The position numbers and the translations under genes were made by a program. Shown here piece after piece: positions 46,685-54,983 of a stretch of DNA of 64,000 bases. Where the stretch lies: positions 62,001 through 126,000 of the forward strand of contig CAVWYT010000007.1 of the NCBI GenBank assembly GCA_963759295.1, in the 5' to 3' direction. Numbering within the stretch: position 1 is the first letter of the stretch; the number at the start of each line of letters is the position of its first letter. Under the pieces are notes generated by a model. It was not told where the DNA came from. It made no database searches and was given only the letters and a program-made list of their open reading frames with translations. Source of the stretch: WHSW01 sp963759295 (GTDB lineage: Bacteria; Actinomycetota; Thermoleophilia; Solirubrobacterales; 70-9).

Positions 46685-47248
46685 CTACCTGACGGCGCGG
46701 GCGTATACCTCGTCGACGAGCGAGTCGAGGTCGGCGATCTCGTAGTCGGCGGCGAGCCTCTGCTTCGCCTGCTCGCGCGAGACGCCCTCAAGCGCCAGGT
46801 TCATCGCCACCAGCCGGGCCGCGGCGTCGTCGCCCGAGCGGGTGCCGTTGACGGCGCTCGGCAGGTCGCCCTCGTCGGGCGCGGGCGCGGGCTCGGGGAC
46901 GATCGCGGGCTCGGGTTCCGGCTCGGCGGGCGGGACGATCGGCTCGGCCGGCGGCGGCTCGGGCTCGGGCACCGCGGGCGGCTCGGGCTCGGGAACGATC
47001 ACCGGGCCGGGGTCGATCTCCGCCTCGGCGGGCGAGCCCTTCGTCGCGCTCCCGATCCTGCCCTGCAGATCGTCGAGCGCCTCGCGGACCTCCTCGAGCC
47101 GCGCCCTGCCCTGCGCCTCGGCCTGCTCTCGGATCCGCTTCGCGTCGGCCTCGGCGTCGCGAACGATCTCGGCCGCCTTCTGCTCGGCCTCCGAGACGAT
47201 CTGCCGCACGCGCTCGGCGACGTCGTGAACGATCCGCTCTCCGTCCAT
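46685..47248 (-). CDS. Coiled-coil protein with Pro/Glu repeats between uvrA and uvrB
   Basis: A 187-residue protein: an N-terminal coiled coil (VAERVRQIVSEAEQKAAEIVRDAEADAKRIREQAEAQGRARLEEVREALDDLQ, typical of DivIVA-like or stalk-like helices), a central stretch of Pro-Glu-Pro repeats (VPEPEPPAVPEPEPP ...), and a C-terminal helical domain (ARLVAMNLALEGVSREQAKQRLAADYEIADLDSLVDEVYARAV). The C-terminal part looks like a small DNA/protein-binding tail seen in actinobacterial DivIVA-related proteins. Function unknown; the position between the uvr genes may be coincidental. A TACCCT box is six bases before ATG 47248. Confidence 0.72.
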   Translation of the reverse strand: MDGERIVHDVAERVRQIVSEAEQKAAEIVRDAEADAKRIREQAEAQGRARLEEVREALDDLQGRIGSATKGSPAEAEIDPGPVIVPEPEPPAVPEPEPPPAEPIVPPAEPEPEPAIVPEPAPAPDEGDLPSAVNGTRSGDDAAARLVAMNLALEGVSREQAKQRLAADYEIADLDSLVDEVYARAVR

Positions 47249-47254
47249 GGCGTC

Positions 47255-47260
47255 AGGGTA
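47255..47260 (-). promoter_or_regulatory. Putative -10 box (TACCCT), leaderless
   Basis: TACCCT on the minus strand ends six bases before ATG 47248. Confidence 0.35.
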
Positions 47261-47339
47261 ACGCGGGGCGGCTAAAGACGGGCCGGCTCGGCCCCGTGGG
47301 CGGTTGCGCGCCTGCGTCCAGGATCGCCGCGCCGACTGG

Positions 47340-49343
47340 CTAGGCGCTCAGCGCCTCGAGGTCGCGACGAAGCTCCTTGAGCTCGTCTCGGATCCGGGCA
47401 GCCTCCTCGAAGCGCAGGTCCTCGGCCGCGGCGAGCATCTCCTCCTCGAGCTCGACGACCACCTTCTCGAGCTGATCGCGGGTCAACGGGGCCCCATCGC
47501 CGTCGGTGTGGCGTCGGCGGCGGCGTTCGGGCGATACCCGCGACTCCATCGACAGGAACTCGGCGATGTCGGAGATCCCCTTCTGCACGGTCTCCGGGGT
47601 GATCCCGTGCTCGCGGTTGTAGGCGAGCTGGATCTCGCGCCGGCGCTCCGTTTCGAGGATCGCCTTGCGCATCGCCTCGGTCTCCTTGTCGGCGTACATG
47701 AGCACGCGGCCGTTGACGTTCCGAGCCGCGCGGCCGATCGTCTGGACCAGCGACGTCTCACCGCGCAGGAATCCCTCCTTGTCGGCGTCGAGGATCGCGA
47801 CCAGGGTCACCTCGGGAAGATCGAGGCCCTCGCGCAGCAGGTTGACGCCGACGAGCACGTCGTACTCGCCGAGCCGCAGGTCGCGGATGATCTGGATCCG
47901 CTCGAGCGTGTCGACCTCCGAATGCAGGTAGCGGACCCGGAACCCGTGCTCGAGCAGGTAGCCGGTCAGGTCCTCGGCCATTTTCTTGGTCAGCGTCGTC
48001 ACCAGGGTGCGCTCCTCGCGCTCGACCCGGCGGCGGACCTCGTTCATCAGGTCGTCGATCTGGTTGCGGGTCTCGCGGACCTCGATCTCCGGATCGACGA
48101 TCCCGGTCGGGCGCACGATCTGCTCGACGATGCGCGCCGACATCCTGCGCTCGAACTCGCCCGGCGTTGCGGAGACCATCACCAGCTGCCCCACCCGGGG
48201 CAGGAACTCGTCGAACTTCAGCGGCCTGTTGTCGAGCGCCGACGGCAGCCGGAAGCCGAAGTCGACCAGCGTCTGTTTGCGCGAACGGTCGCCCTCGTAC
48301 ATGCCACCGATCTGCGGGATCGTCTGGTGCGACTCATCGACGAAGACGACGAAGTCGTCGGGGAAGTAGTCGATCAGCGTGTGCGGCGGCGATCCCGGCG
48401 GGCGGTCGTCGAAGATCCGCGAGTAGTTCTCGATCCCCGAGGTGAAGCCGAGCTCCTTGAGCATCTCGATGTCGTACTGGGTGCGCTGGAGCAGCCGATG
48501 GGCCTCGAGCTCCTTGCCGCGCGCGTGGAACCAGGCGAGGCGCTCGTCGAGCTCGGCCTTGATCTCGCCGACGGCACGCTCGAGCGTCTCCTCCTCGGTC
48601 GCGTAGTGGCTCGCCGGCCAGACCGCGACATGGTCGATCTCGTCGTAGACCTCGCCGGTGAGCGGGTCGAAATGGTGGATCGACTCGATCTCGTCGCCGA
48701 ACAGGTTCACCCGGTAGGCGGACTCGGCGTACGCTGGGTAGATCTCGAGCATCTCCCCCTTGGCGCGGAAGGTGCCGCGGGTGAGCGCCGTCTCGTTGCG
48801 CGTGTACTGCATGCCGACGAGCTTGCGGAAGAGGTCGTTGCGGTCGATCCACTCGCCGACCTTGAACAGCTGCATCTGGCGCTTGTAGAGCTCCGGCGAG
48901 CCGATCCCGAAGATGCAGGAGACGGAGGCGACGATGACGACGTCGCGACGCGCGAGCAGCGAGGCCGTGGCCGCGTGACGCAGGCGGTCGATCTCGTCGT
49001 TGATCGCCGAGTCCTTCTCGATGTAGAGGTCCTGGGCGGGAACGTAGGCCTCGGGCTGGTAGTAGTCGTAGTAGCTGACGAAGTACTCGACCTTGTTCTC
49101 GGGGAAGAACTCGCGGAACTCGTTGCAGAGCTGCGCGGCGAGCGTCTTGTTGTGGGCGATCACCAGCGCCGGGCGCTGGACGCGCTCGATCACCCCGGCC
49201 ATCGTGAACGTCTTTCCGGTCCCGGTGCCGCCGAGCAGGGTGACGAACTCCTCGCCGTCGTGCAGGCCCTCGGAGATCTCGCTGATCGCCTTCGGCTGGT
49301 CGGCCGTCGCGGTGTAGGCGGGGTTGAGCTTGAACGCATTCAC
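47340..49343 (-). CDS. uvrB: Excinuclease ABC subunit B
   Basis: The 667-residue helicase-like damage verifier. Motifs: Walker A LLGGTGTGKTFTMAGVI, the beta-hairpin YYDYYQPEAYVPAQDLYIEKDSAINDEIDRLRHAAT, DExx box VVFVDESHQTIPQIGGM, motif V/VI TSLVQTIGRAARNVNGRVLMYAD and the C-terminal UVR domain (LEKVVVELEEEMLAAAEDLRFEEAARIRDELKELRRDLEAL). GTG 49343 gives the family-typical VNAFKLNPAYTATADQPKAI start; ATG 49394 in the same frame would add 17 unconserved residues. A TATCTT hexamer lies 11 bases upstream of the GTG. Confidence 0.97.
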   Translation of the reverse strand: MNAFKLNPAYTATADQPKAISEISEGLHDGEEFVTLLGGTGTGKTFTMAGVIERVQRPALVIAHNKTLAAQLCNEFREFFPENKVEYFVSYYDYYQPEAYVPAQDLYIEKDSAINDEIDRLRHAATASLLARRDVVIVASVSCIFGIGSPELYKRQMQLFKVGEWIDRNDLFRKLVGMQYTRNETALTRGTFRAKGEMLEIYPAYAESAYRVNLFGDEIESIHHFDPLTGEVYDEIDHVAVWPASHYATEEETLERAVGEIKAELDERLAWFHARGKELEAHRLLQRTQYDIEMLKELGFTSGIENYSRIFDDRPPGSPPHTLIDYFPDDFVVFVDESHQTIPQIGGMYEGDRSRKQTLVDFGFRLPSALDNRPLKFDEFLPRVGQLVMVSATPGEFERRMSARIVEQIVRPTGIVDPEIEVRETRNQIDDLMNEVRRRVEREERTLVTTLTKKMAEDLTGYLLEHGFRVRYLHSEVDTLERIQIIRDLRLGEYDVLVGVNLLREGLDLPEVTLVAILDADKEGFLRGETSLVQTIGRAARNVNGRVLMYADKETEAMRKAILETERRREIQLAYNREHGITPETVQKGISDIAEFLSMESRVSPERRRRRHTDGDGAPLTRDQLEKVVVELEEEMLAAAEDLRFEEAARIRDELKELRRDLEALSA

Positions 49344-49424
49344 GACGTCGGATGAAGATACTCGGCGCCGTGGGCGGCCAAGCGTGCGCGTCATCAGGCC
49401 CTGATCGCGTCCGCGCAACGACGT

Positions 49425-50063
49425 CTATGGCAGCAGGGCGTCGAGCTGGTCGAGCAGGGCGCCGCCGCTTCCGAAAAGGTCGCGCGCGTCCTCGATCAGG
49501 CCGATCGCATCCTCGACCGGGATTTGCGCGACGGTCGCCCGAAGCCCGGCCGCGATCACACCGGGAAGGGCCCCGGCCGCCTCCGCATCGTCGATCGCGC
49601 GCAACAGCCCGGCGCGAACCGCGCCCTCGAGCTCGGCGTCGTCGATTCCGTAGTCGCTCGCGAACTCGCGGCGCCTGTCCGGGGTGGCAAGCGCGAGGGC
49701 GAGCGTCTCGCGGCTGATTTGGGTGCCGGTGGCGGCCTCGAGCTCGCAGGCCGCGCCGTCGAGCGCCGAGAGCGTGAATTGCTGCGCGTACTCCTCGACG
49801 CCCTCGGGCGAGGTCCAGGCGCGCGGCGCGCAGGGATCGGCGACCGGCGTCGGCTCGTAGTCGGCGCCACCGAGCGCCAGGTAGACGACGATCAGCGTCG
49901 CCGAGAGCGCGACCGCGAGCCCGATCAACGACCTGGCGCTCACGGCAGCTCCGCTCGCGCTCCGCGTCGAAAACACCCTCCTCTTCTCTCGCTCCGCGCT
50001 CACAGGCCATTCGCTCGCGCTCCGCGTCGAAAACACCCTCCTTTTCTCTCGCTCCGCGCTCAC
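49425..50063 (-). CDS. Membrane-anchored protein with duplicated N-terminal repeat
   Basis: The frame from GTG 50063 encodes 212 residues, but the first 40 codons are two tandem 20-codon repeats (VSAEREKRRVFSTRSAS plus three variable residues). The recognisable protein begins at VSARSLIGLAVALSATLIVVYLAL (GTG 49943): a single membrane segment followed by an extracellular helical domain of about 130 residues (WTSPEGVEEYAQQFTLSALDGAACELEAATGTQISRETLALALA ... GLLRAIDDAEAAGALPGVIAAGLRATVAQIP). No family recognised. GTG 50063 overlaps the MFS stop (GTGA), and GTG 50003 and 49943 are alternative in-frame starts. Confidence 0.75.
   Translation of the reverse strand: MSAEREKRRVFSTRSASEWPVSAEREKRRVFSTRSASGAAVSARSLIGLAVALSATLIVVYLALGGADYEPTPVADPCAPRAWTSPEGVEEYAQQFTLSALDGAACELEAATGTQISRETLALALATPDRRREFASDYGIDDAELEGAVRAGLLRAIDDAEAAGALPGVIAAGLRATVAQIPVEDAIGLIEDARDLFGSGGALLDQLDALLP
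49944..50063 (-). repeat. Second tandem 60-bp start-codon repeat array
   Basis: Units 50004-50063 and 49944-50003 (minus strand) share the first 51 bases apart from one change, and both open GTGAGCGCGGAGCGAG and hold TTCGACGCGGAGCGCGAGC near the end; the following gene start at 49943 again reads GTGAGCGC. Length (60), opening and closing blocks match the array at 16990, although the middle differs. Confidence 0.93.
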
Positions 50064-51418
50064 AGCTGGATCCTCCGGCGCGCGACCGCGATCGGAATCA
50101 GCGCCGCGAGCGCGAACGCGGCCGCGATCTCGAACGAGGCGCTGAACGCGTGCGTCGCGGCGCGATCGACCTCGTCCTCGATCGCCGTCCGCAGCTCGAT
50201 CGTCTGCGCGCGCTCCACCGGGTCCGTGGGCAACGGCTCAAACGCCGGGCCGACGGCCGGCACCTTGTCGCCCTCCTGCTCGATTCGATCGGCGATCCGC
50301 GAGGCGAGGTCGAGCTTCGAGGTCGGCGGCAGCGGCGAGTCCAGCAACGCCGCCGTCCCGGCCTGCTCCGCGCTCTCGCGCTCGGTCTCGAGATCGCCGG
50401 TGAACACCGGCGTGAGCACGATCAGGCCGGCCACCACGCCGGCACTGCGGGCGGCGATCGTCCAGCCGCCATGGATCGCCTGGCGCGAGCGTCCGGCGAG
50501 CGCCGCCTCGGTGAGCGCCGAGAGGGTGAGCGCAAGCCCCGCCCCGACCAGGACCTGCGGCGCGAACGTGTAGGCGACCGAGGCGTGGGGCAGAAGCGCG
50601 AGCCCCGTGAGGCCGCCGGCGACGGCGATCACGCCCGCCGCCGCCCGCGCCTCGGGAGAGGCGACGCCGCGGGCGAGCGGGGCGGTGAGCAGCGAGCAGA
50701 CCGGCAGCACGGTGACCGCGGCGGCGGCGGCGATCGGCGTCAGGCGCCAGCCCTCGATCAGCAGCAGCACGAGCAGGAAGAGCGCCGCCGCGAGCGCCGC
50801 CGAGACCAGCGCCAGCGCGGCGTTCGCCGCCAGATGCGGGCGAAGCTCGGACCGCGAGGGGCCGGCGGCACCGCGCTCGGCCGCGACGAGCCCGAGCACC
50901 GGGGCGGCGACGGCGAGGGCGAGCGGCACCTGGACCAGGAAGATCGCCTGCCAGGAGACGAGCTCGGTCAGCAGGCCGCCGATGCCCGGGCCGAGCGCCG
51001 CGCCGACGGCGCCCGCCGCGGCCCAGCGTCGGGCCGCCTCGCGCTCCGATCCGGCCACCAGCGGCAGCAGCTCGAGCGCCGCGCAGACCGCAGCTGCGCC
51101 GCCGAGCGCCTGCACGCAGCGCGCCGCGATCAGCATCCCGATCCCCGTGGCGAGGCCGCAGAGGAGGCTCGCGCCCCCGAACACGAGCAGTCCGGCGACG
51201 GTCAGCCGGGCCGCGCCCAGCCGTCCTGAGACGAGCGCCGCCGGCACCGCCACCGCCGCGAGGACGACGTTGAAGGCGATCAGCACCCAGGTGACGGCGG
51301 TCACCGAGACGTCGAGCTCGCGGTAGATCTCGGGCAGCGCCAGCACGACGACCGACGAGTCGGCGAGCACCAGTCCCACGGCGACCGTGAGCGCCGCTCG
51401 CCGTACCCGGGGGCTCAT
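50060..51418 (-). CDS. MFS transporter, drug-efflux type
   Basis: A 452-residue major facilitator with about 12-14 membrane segments. The start AALTVAVGLVLADSSVVVLALPEIYRELDVSVTAVTWVLIAFNVVLAAVAVPAALVSGRLGAARLTVAGLLVFGGASLLCGLA matches EmrB/QacA-like proteins (motif A-like GRLGAARL). A long loop of about 70 residues (ETERESAEQAGTAALLDS ... VERAQTIELRTAIEDEVDR) precedes the last helix. ATG 51418 overlaps the upstream gene stop (ATGA), and its stop overlaps the next GTG. Substrate unknown. Confidence 0.87.
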   Translation of the reverse strand: MSPRVRRAALTVAVGLVLADSSVVVLALPEIYRELDVSVTAVTWVLIAFNVVLAAVAVPAALVSGRLGAARLTVAGLLVFGGASLLCGLATGIGMLIAARCVQALGGAAAVCAALELLPLVAGSEREAARRWAAAGAVGAALGPGIGGLLTELVSWQAIFLVQVPLALAVAAPVLGLVAAERGAAGPSRSELRPHLAANAALALVSAALAAALFLLVLLLIEGWRLTPIAAAAAVTVLPVCSLLTAPLARGVASPEARAAAGVIAVAGGLTGLALLPHASVAYTFAPQVLVGAGLALTLSALTEAALAGRSRQAIHGGWTIAARSAGVVAGLIVLTPVFTGDLETERESAEQAGTAALLDSPLPPTSKLDLASRIADRIEQEGDKVPAVGPAFEPLPTDPVERAQTIELRTAIEDEVDRAATHAFSASFEIAAAFALAALIPIAVARRRIQL

Positions 51419-53778
51419 CCGCGGGCGGGCACGAGCTCGATCCAGTCCCAAGCCCGCCCGCAGAGCTTGCCGACCCGGTCGGGGGCGACGCGCACCAGGT
51501 CGGCGTCCGCGGCATCGGCCGGGCTGAGGACGAGCGGGCCGACCGGCGAGCCCACGCCACCGCTACCCGGATGCAGGTCGGCGCCGGAGAATCGGACCTC
51601 GATCGTGTGCTCACCCGGAGCGAGCCGCGCCCGCCCGAGGCGCACGTACTGGCCCAGGTTCTCGAGCTGGCCTCGGACCTCGCCCGCCGCACGCCCGTCG
51701 ACCGCCAGCTCGGCCTGCGGGCGCACCGATCCGCGGAGCCAGACCTCGTAGTCGCCGCCGCGCGCGGTTTCGACCGCGGCGGCGATCACGCCGGCGCCGT
51801 CGGGGACCGGGTGGGACGGCGAGCCCGGGACCCGCCAGGCGTCGGGATAGCTCGTCGCCGAGAGCGCCACCGCGACCACCGGAGGCCGGCGCGCGGCCGC
51901 CACCTCCTCGGAGTCCTCGGCGCCGGTGGCGAAGGCGCGCAGCTCCGCGCAGCTCGGACGGCCGGTCGGCCGCACCTCGCCCCCGAGCGCCAGCCGCGGA
52001 TCGAGCGGCGCGGGTCCCTCGGGGCGCTGCCAGACCTCGTAGTACTCGCCGCGCCAGAGCAAGCGATAGCGGGCGGGCGGGCGGCTCTGGGCCGGCGATC
52101 GGCGCAAGACCAGGGTCCGGTAGACGTAGAGCCCGGCCGGGTCGAGCGCATCGGTGTCGGCGGTCTCGCCCTTGCGCAGGGTTCCACCGGCGGCCAGCGC
52201 GATCTGGCGCCGGCGAAGCTCCGAGGCCGACTCCGGGTCGGCGTCGCGGAGGAAATGGCGCGCGCCGTAGGGCTGGTACTCGGTCATCAGCGTCGGTCCC
52301 TGACCGCCGACGATCTCCCCGATCCGCTCCAGCTCGGCGAGCTGATCGCGGGGGGCGAGGTTGGCGTCGCGGTACGCGAGCCCATTCGACCACAAGACCG
52401 CGGCCGCGAGCAGCGCCAGCGCCGCGCCGCCGAGCAGTCGCCGGCCCGCGGCGACCGCCAGCGCGCACGCGAGCGCCGCGGCGAACGGGATCGCCGGCGA
52501 GACCGTGGCCATCGCCTTGCCGTCGACCCACGGCGAGCCGATCGCGCAAATCGCCGCAGCGGCGAGCAGCGACCCGCCGACGTAGAGGAGCGGCGCCCAC
52601 GCCCGCCGGCGCCAGGCGACCACGAGCGCGGCGGCCGCGAGCATGAGCGCCGCCGCGATCAGCGCCGCGGTCGGCAGCTCGGCGACGGGATCGAAGCGGA
52701 AGTCCCCCGCCGGCCAGATCCCGGCAGCCTGGGCCGGCTCGAGCGGCCCGACCAGGTTGCCGCGCGCGGCCGCGTCGGTGAGCGGCGCGGAGGTCGGGGG
52801 CAGGAGGCCCCCGGTCGCGAGCACCGGGAAGCTGAGCGCGACCACCAAGCCGGCGAGCAGCGCCGCGCGCAGGGCCAGCGCTGCGCGCGCGGGCACGCGA
52901 GCGGCGAGCGCGGATGCGACCGCGAGCGCGGGCAGCAGCCAGATCGCGCCCCCGGCGCTCAGCACCCCGATCAGCCCGGCCGCGAGCACGGCCACCGGGA
53001 CCAGCGCCCTGGTCGCGAAGCGCGCCTCGATCAGCTCGGCGACCGCGGCCGCGGCGCCGGCGACGAGCGCCGCCGCGGCGACCTCCTTGATCCCGCCCCA
53101 GAGGTAGTAGCCGAAAAGAAGCGCCGACTGCGCGGCGATCGCCGCCGCGAGCGCCCGCAGCTCCGCCGAGCGGACCAGTGACCGACCGAGGCGCCAGAGC
53201 GCGAGCGCCAGGGCCGAGGCCAGCCACGCCATGTACGGGTCGATCAGCCAGGCGAGGTCGGTGCCGACGAGCCGGGCGACGATCCCGAGTGGCAGGAAGA
53301 CCCCGACCGGATATCCATCGGCGAGGTTGAAGTCGAGGGTCGCCTCATAGGTCGAGGGCGCGAGCCCGTCGAGGCTGCGGCCGTGCTCCATCACCCGGTC
53401 GGTGAGCGCCATCCAGGTCGCGGTGTCGTCGAGCCGGATGTAGCCGGCGAAGGTCGGCTCGCCGGAGAGGACGATCGGGGCCGCGTAGACCGCGAAGACC
53501 GCCGCCGCGGCGGCCAGCGGCCAGGGCGAGCCGCGGGCGAGCCGCCGGCGCCCGACCACGAAGCCGGCGAGCGCGAGCGCAACGACGAGCGGCGTCGTCA
53601 GCTCGGCGGTGGCGTCGGCGAGCGTCGTGAACCCGCCGACGACGATCACGGCGGCGAGTCCCAGCAACGGGATCAGCGCGCGCGAGAGGCGCTGGCCGGC
53701 GAGCCGGTCGACGAACAGCCCGCAACCGACCGCCAGCGCGGTGAGCACGATTGGAAACAGCAGCCAGGAGGAGGGCAC
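51415..53778 (-). CDS. Large polytopic membrane protein, GT-C glycosyltransferase-like
   Basis: A 787-residue protein with about 12 N-terminal membrane segments to about residue 470, then a soluble extracytoplasmic part (YRDANLAPRDQLAELERIGEIVGGQGPTLMTEYQPYGARHFLRDADPESASELRRRQ ... ) and a C-terminal beta-sandwich-like module (GGDYEVWLRGSVRPQAELAVDGRAAGEVRGQLENLGQYVRLGRARLAPGEHTIEVRFSG). An early acidic motif YIRLDDTATWMALTDRVMEHG is the position where GT-C enzymes carry their metal site. This plan suits a lipid-linked sugar transferase of the cell envelope. No close family name can be given. Start GTG 53778. Confidence 0.75.
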   Translation of the reverse strand: MPSSWLLFPIVLTALAVGCGLFVDRLAGQRLSRALIPLLGLAAVIVVGGFTTLADATAELTTPLVVALALAGFVVGRRRLARGSPWPLAAAAAVFAVYAAPIVLSGEPTFAGYIRLDDTATWMALTDRVMEHGRSLDGLAPSTYEATLDFNLADGYPVGVFLPLGIVARLVGTDLAWLIDPYMAWLASALALALWRLGRSLVRSAELRALAAAIAAQSALLFGYYLWGGIKEVAAAALVAGAAAAVAELIEARFATRALVPVAVLAAGLIGVLSAGGAIWLLPALAVASALAARVPARAALALRAALLAGLVVALSFPVLATGGLLPPTSAPLTDAAARGNLVGPLEPAQAAGIWPAGDFRFDPVAELPTAALIAAALMLAAAALVVAWRRRAWAPLLYVGGSLLAAAAICAIGSPWVDGKAMATVSPAIPFAAALACALAVAAGRRLLGGAALALLAAAVLWSNGLAYRDANLAPRDQLAELERIGEIVGGQGPTLMTEYQPYGARHFLRDADPESASELRRRQIALAAGGTLRKGETADTDALDPAGLYVYRTLVLRRSPAQSRPPARYRLLWRGEYYEVWQRPEGPAPLDPRLALGGEVRPTGRPSCAELRAFATGAEDSEEVAAARRPPVVAVALSATSYPDAWRVPGSPSHPVPDGAGVIAAAVETARGGDYEVWLRGSVRPQAELAVDGRAAGEVRGQLENLGQYVRLGRARLAPGEHTIEVRFSGADLHPGSGGVGSPVGPLVLSPADAADADLVRVAPDRVGKLCGRAWDWIELVPARG

Positions 53779-53796
53779 GCCGGGGCGCCGATTCGG

Positions 53797-54375
53797 CTAC
53801 AGGCCGAGGTCCTCGGCGTAGTTGTCGCGGTACTGGGCGCGCTTCTCGAGCACCAGCTCGACGTAGGCCCTGGTCTCGCCGAACCCTCCCGACTCGGCCG
53901 GGATGTCACCGATCTGGAGCAGAGCTCCGCCCCACCGATCGACGTTGCCGCTGCCGGCGTTGTAGGCGGCGAGCGCCGCGATCAGGTTGCCGTCGTACTG
54001 ATCGAGCAGGTCGCGGAGGTGATAGGAGCCGTAGCTGATGTTGATCTGCGGATCGTCGAGGTCGCCGACCTCGAACGACGTCCCGCCGGAAGCGTCGGCG
54101 ATCGCGAGCGCGGTCGCCGGCGTCACCTGCATCAGGCCGCGCGCGCCGGCCGTCGACTCCTGGTCCTCGCGGAACCGCGACTCGGCGTAGATCACGGCGG
54201 CGATCAGCGCCGGGTCGAGGTTCTTCTCCTCGGCTTGCTGGCGGATGATGTCCTCGTGGCGCAGCGGCAGCGTCACCTCGCGGAGCGCGTCCTCGAAGAA
54301 GTCGAGCCGGCTGATGATCAGGGCCGCCGCGGCTGCCAGCACGCCGAGGATCACCAGCGACCTCGACCGGCTCAC
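53797..54375 (-). CDS. Lytic transglycosylase, SLT domain
   Basis: A 192-residue membrane-anchored or secreted SLT-family enzyme. An N-terminal hydrophobic segment (LVILGVLAAAAALIISRL) is followed by the catalytic domain with the glutamate in ALIAAVIYAESRFREDQESTAGARGLMQVTPATALAIA and the later ALAAYNAGSGNVDRWGG motif. It cleaves glycan strands between MurNAc and GlcNAc. GTG 54375 overlaps the coaE stop (GTGA). Confidence 0.92.
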   Translation of the reverse strand: MSRSRSLVILGVLAAAAALIISRLDFFEDALREVTLPLRHEDIIRQQAEEKNLDPALIAAVIYAESRFREDQESTAGARGLMQVTPATALAIADASGGTSFEVGDLDDPQINISYGSYHLRDLLDQYDGNLIAALAAYNAGSGNVDRWGGALLQIGDIPAESGGFGETRAYVELVLEKRAQYRDNYAEDLGL

Positions 54376-54983
54376 GGTTGCTCGTCCCGTGCCGCCACCA
54401 GCTCGGGCCAGATCCGGCGCAGCGCCTGCTCGAGCGCTGCGAGATCGCCGTCGTTGGAGACGACGTGGGTCGCCCGCGCCGCCTTCTCGGGTTGGGAAAG
54501 CTGGCGCCCGGCGCGGGCCTCGAGCTCGCTGGTCCCGCGAGCGCCGGCACGCTCGACTCGCACCCCGTTCGACGCGACGATCGCGATCGTCGCGTCGAAC
54601 GCATCCTCGATCCCGGCCTCGAACAGCAGCGGCACCTCGACGGCAGCGAGCTGGGTCCCCTCGTCCAAGCCGCCGACCCAGTCGGCGATCTCCTCGCCGA
54701 CCAGGGGATGGAGCGTCGACTCGAGCCAGGCGAGCTCGTCCGGATCCGCGAACACGATCGCCCCGACTCGATCGCGATCGACCTCTCCCCCCGGCGCGAT
54801 CTCGGCCCCCCAGCGGCCGACGAGCAAATCGCGGACGCGCTCGCTGCCGAGCAGGTCGTGGACGACGGCGTCGGCGGACAGGGTCGCGGCGCCGAGCCGC
54901 TCCAGCGCCGCGAGCGCCACGGACTTGCCGGCCGCGATCGCGCCGGTGAGACCGACTACCGGGATCTGGCGCGCGGCGGCCAC
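54372..54983 (-). CDS. coaE: Dephospho-CoA kinase
   Basis: A 203-residue P-loop kinase for the last step of CoA synthesis. Motifs: VVGLTGAIAAGKSVALAALERLGAATLSADAVVHDLL at the start, then LHPLVGEEIADWV and VEVPLLFEAGIEDAFDATIAIVAS. It complements the panC/panB genes elsewhere in the window. GTG 54983 follows rpsA as usual in actinobacteria. A 36-bp perfect palindrome lies within codons 128-140. Confidence 0.93.
   Translation of the reverse strand: MAAARQIPVVGLTGAIAAGKSVALAALERLGAATLSADAVVHDLLGSERVRDLLVGRWGAEIAPGGEVDRDRVGAIVFADPDELAWLESTLHPLVGEEIADWVGGLDEGTQLAAVEVPLLFEAGIEDAFDATIAIVASNGVRVERAGARGTSELEARAGRQLSQPEKAARATHVVSNDGDLAALEQALRRIWPELVAARDEQP
54566..54601. repeat. 36-bp perfect palindrome inside coaE
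   Basis: The left half CGTTCGACGCGACGATCG is followed at once by its exact reverse complement, with no spacer and no mismatch. On the coding strand it gives FDATIAIVASN of CoaE. Rough odds of an 18-pair match by chance in 64 kb of this composition are below one in ten thousand. Confidence 0.97.
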
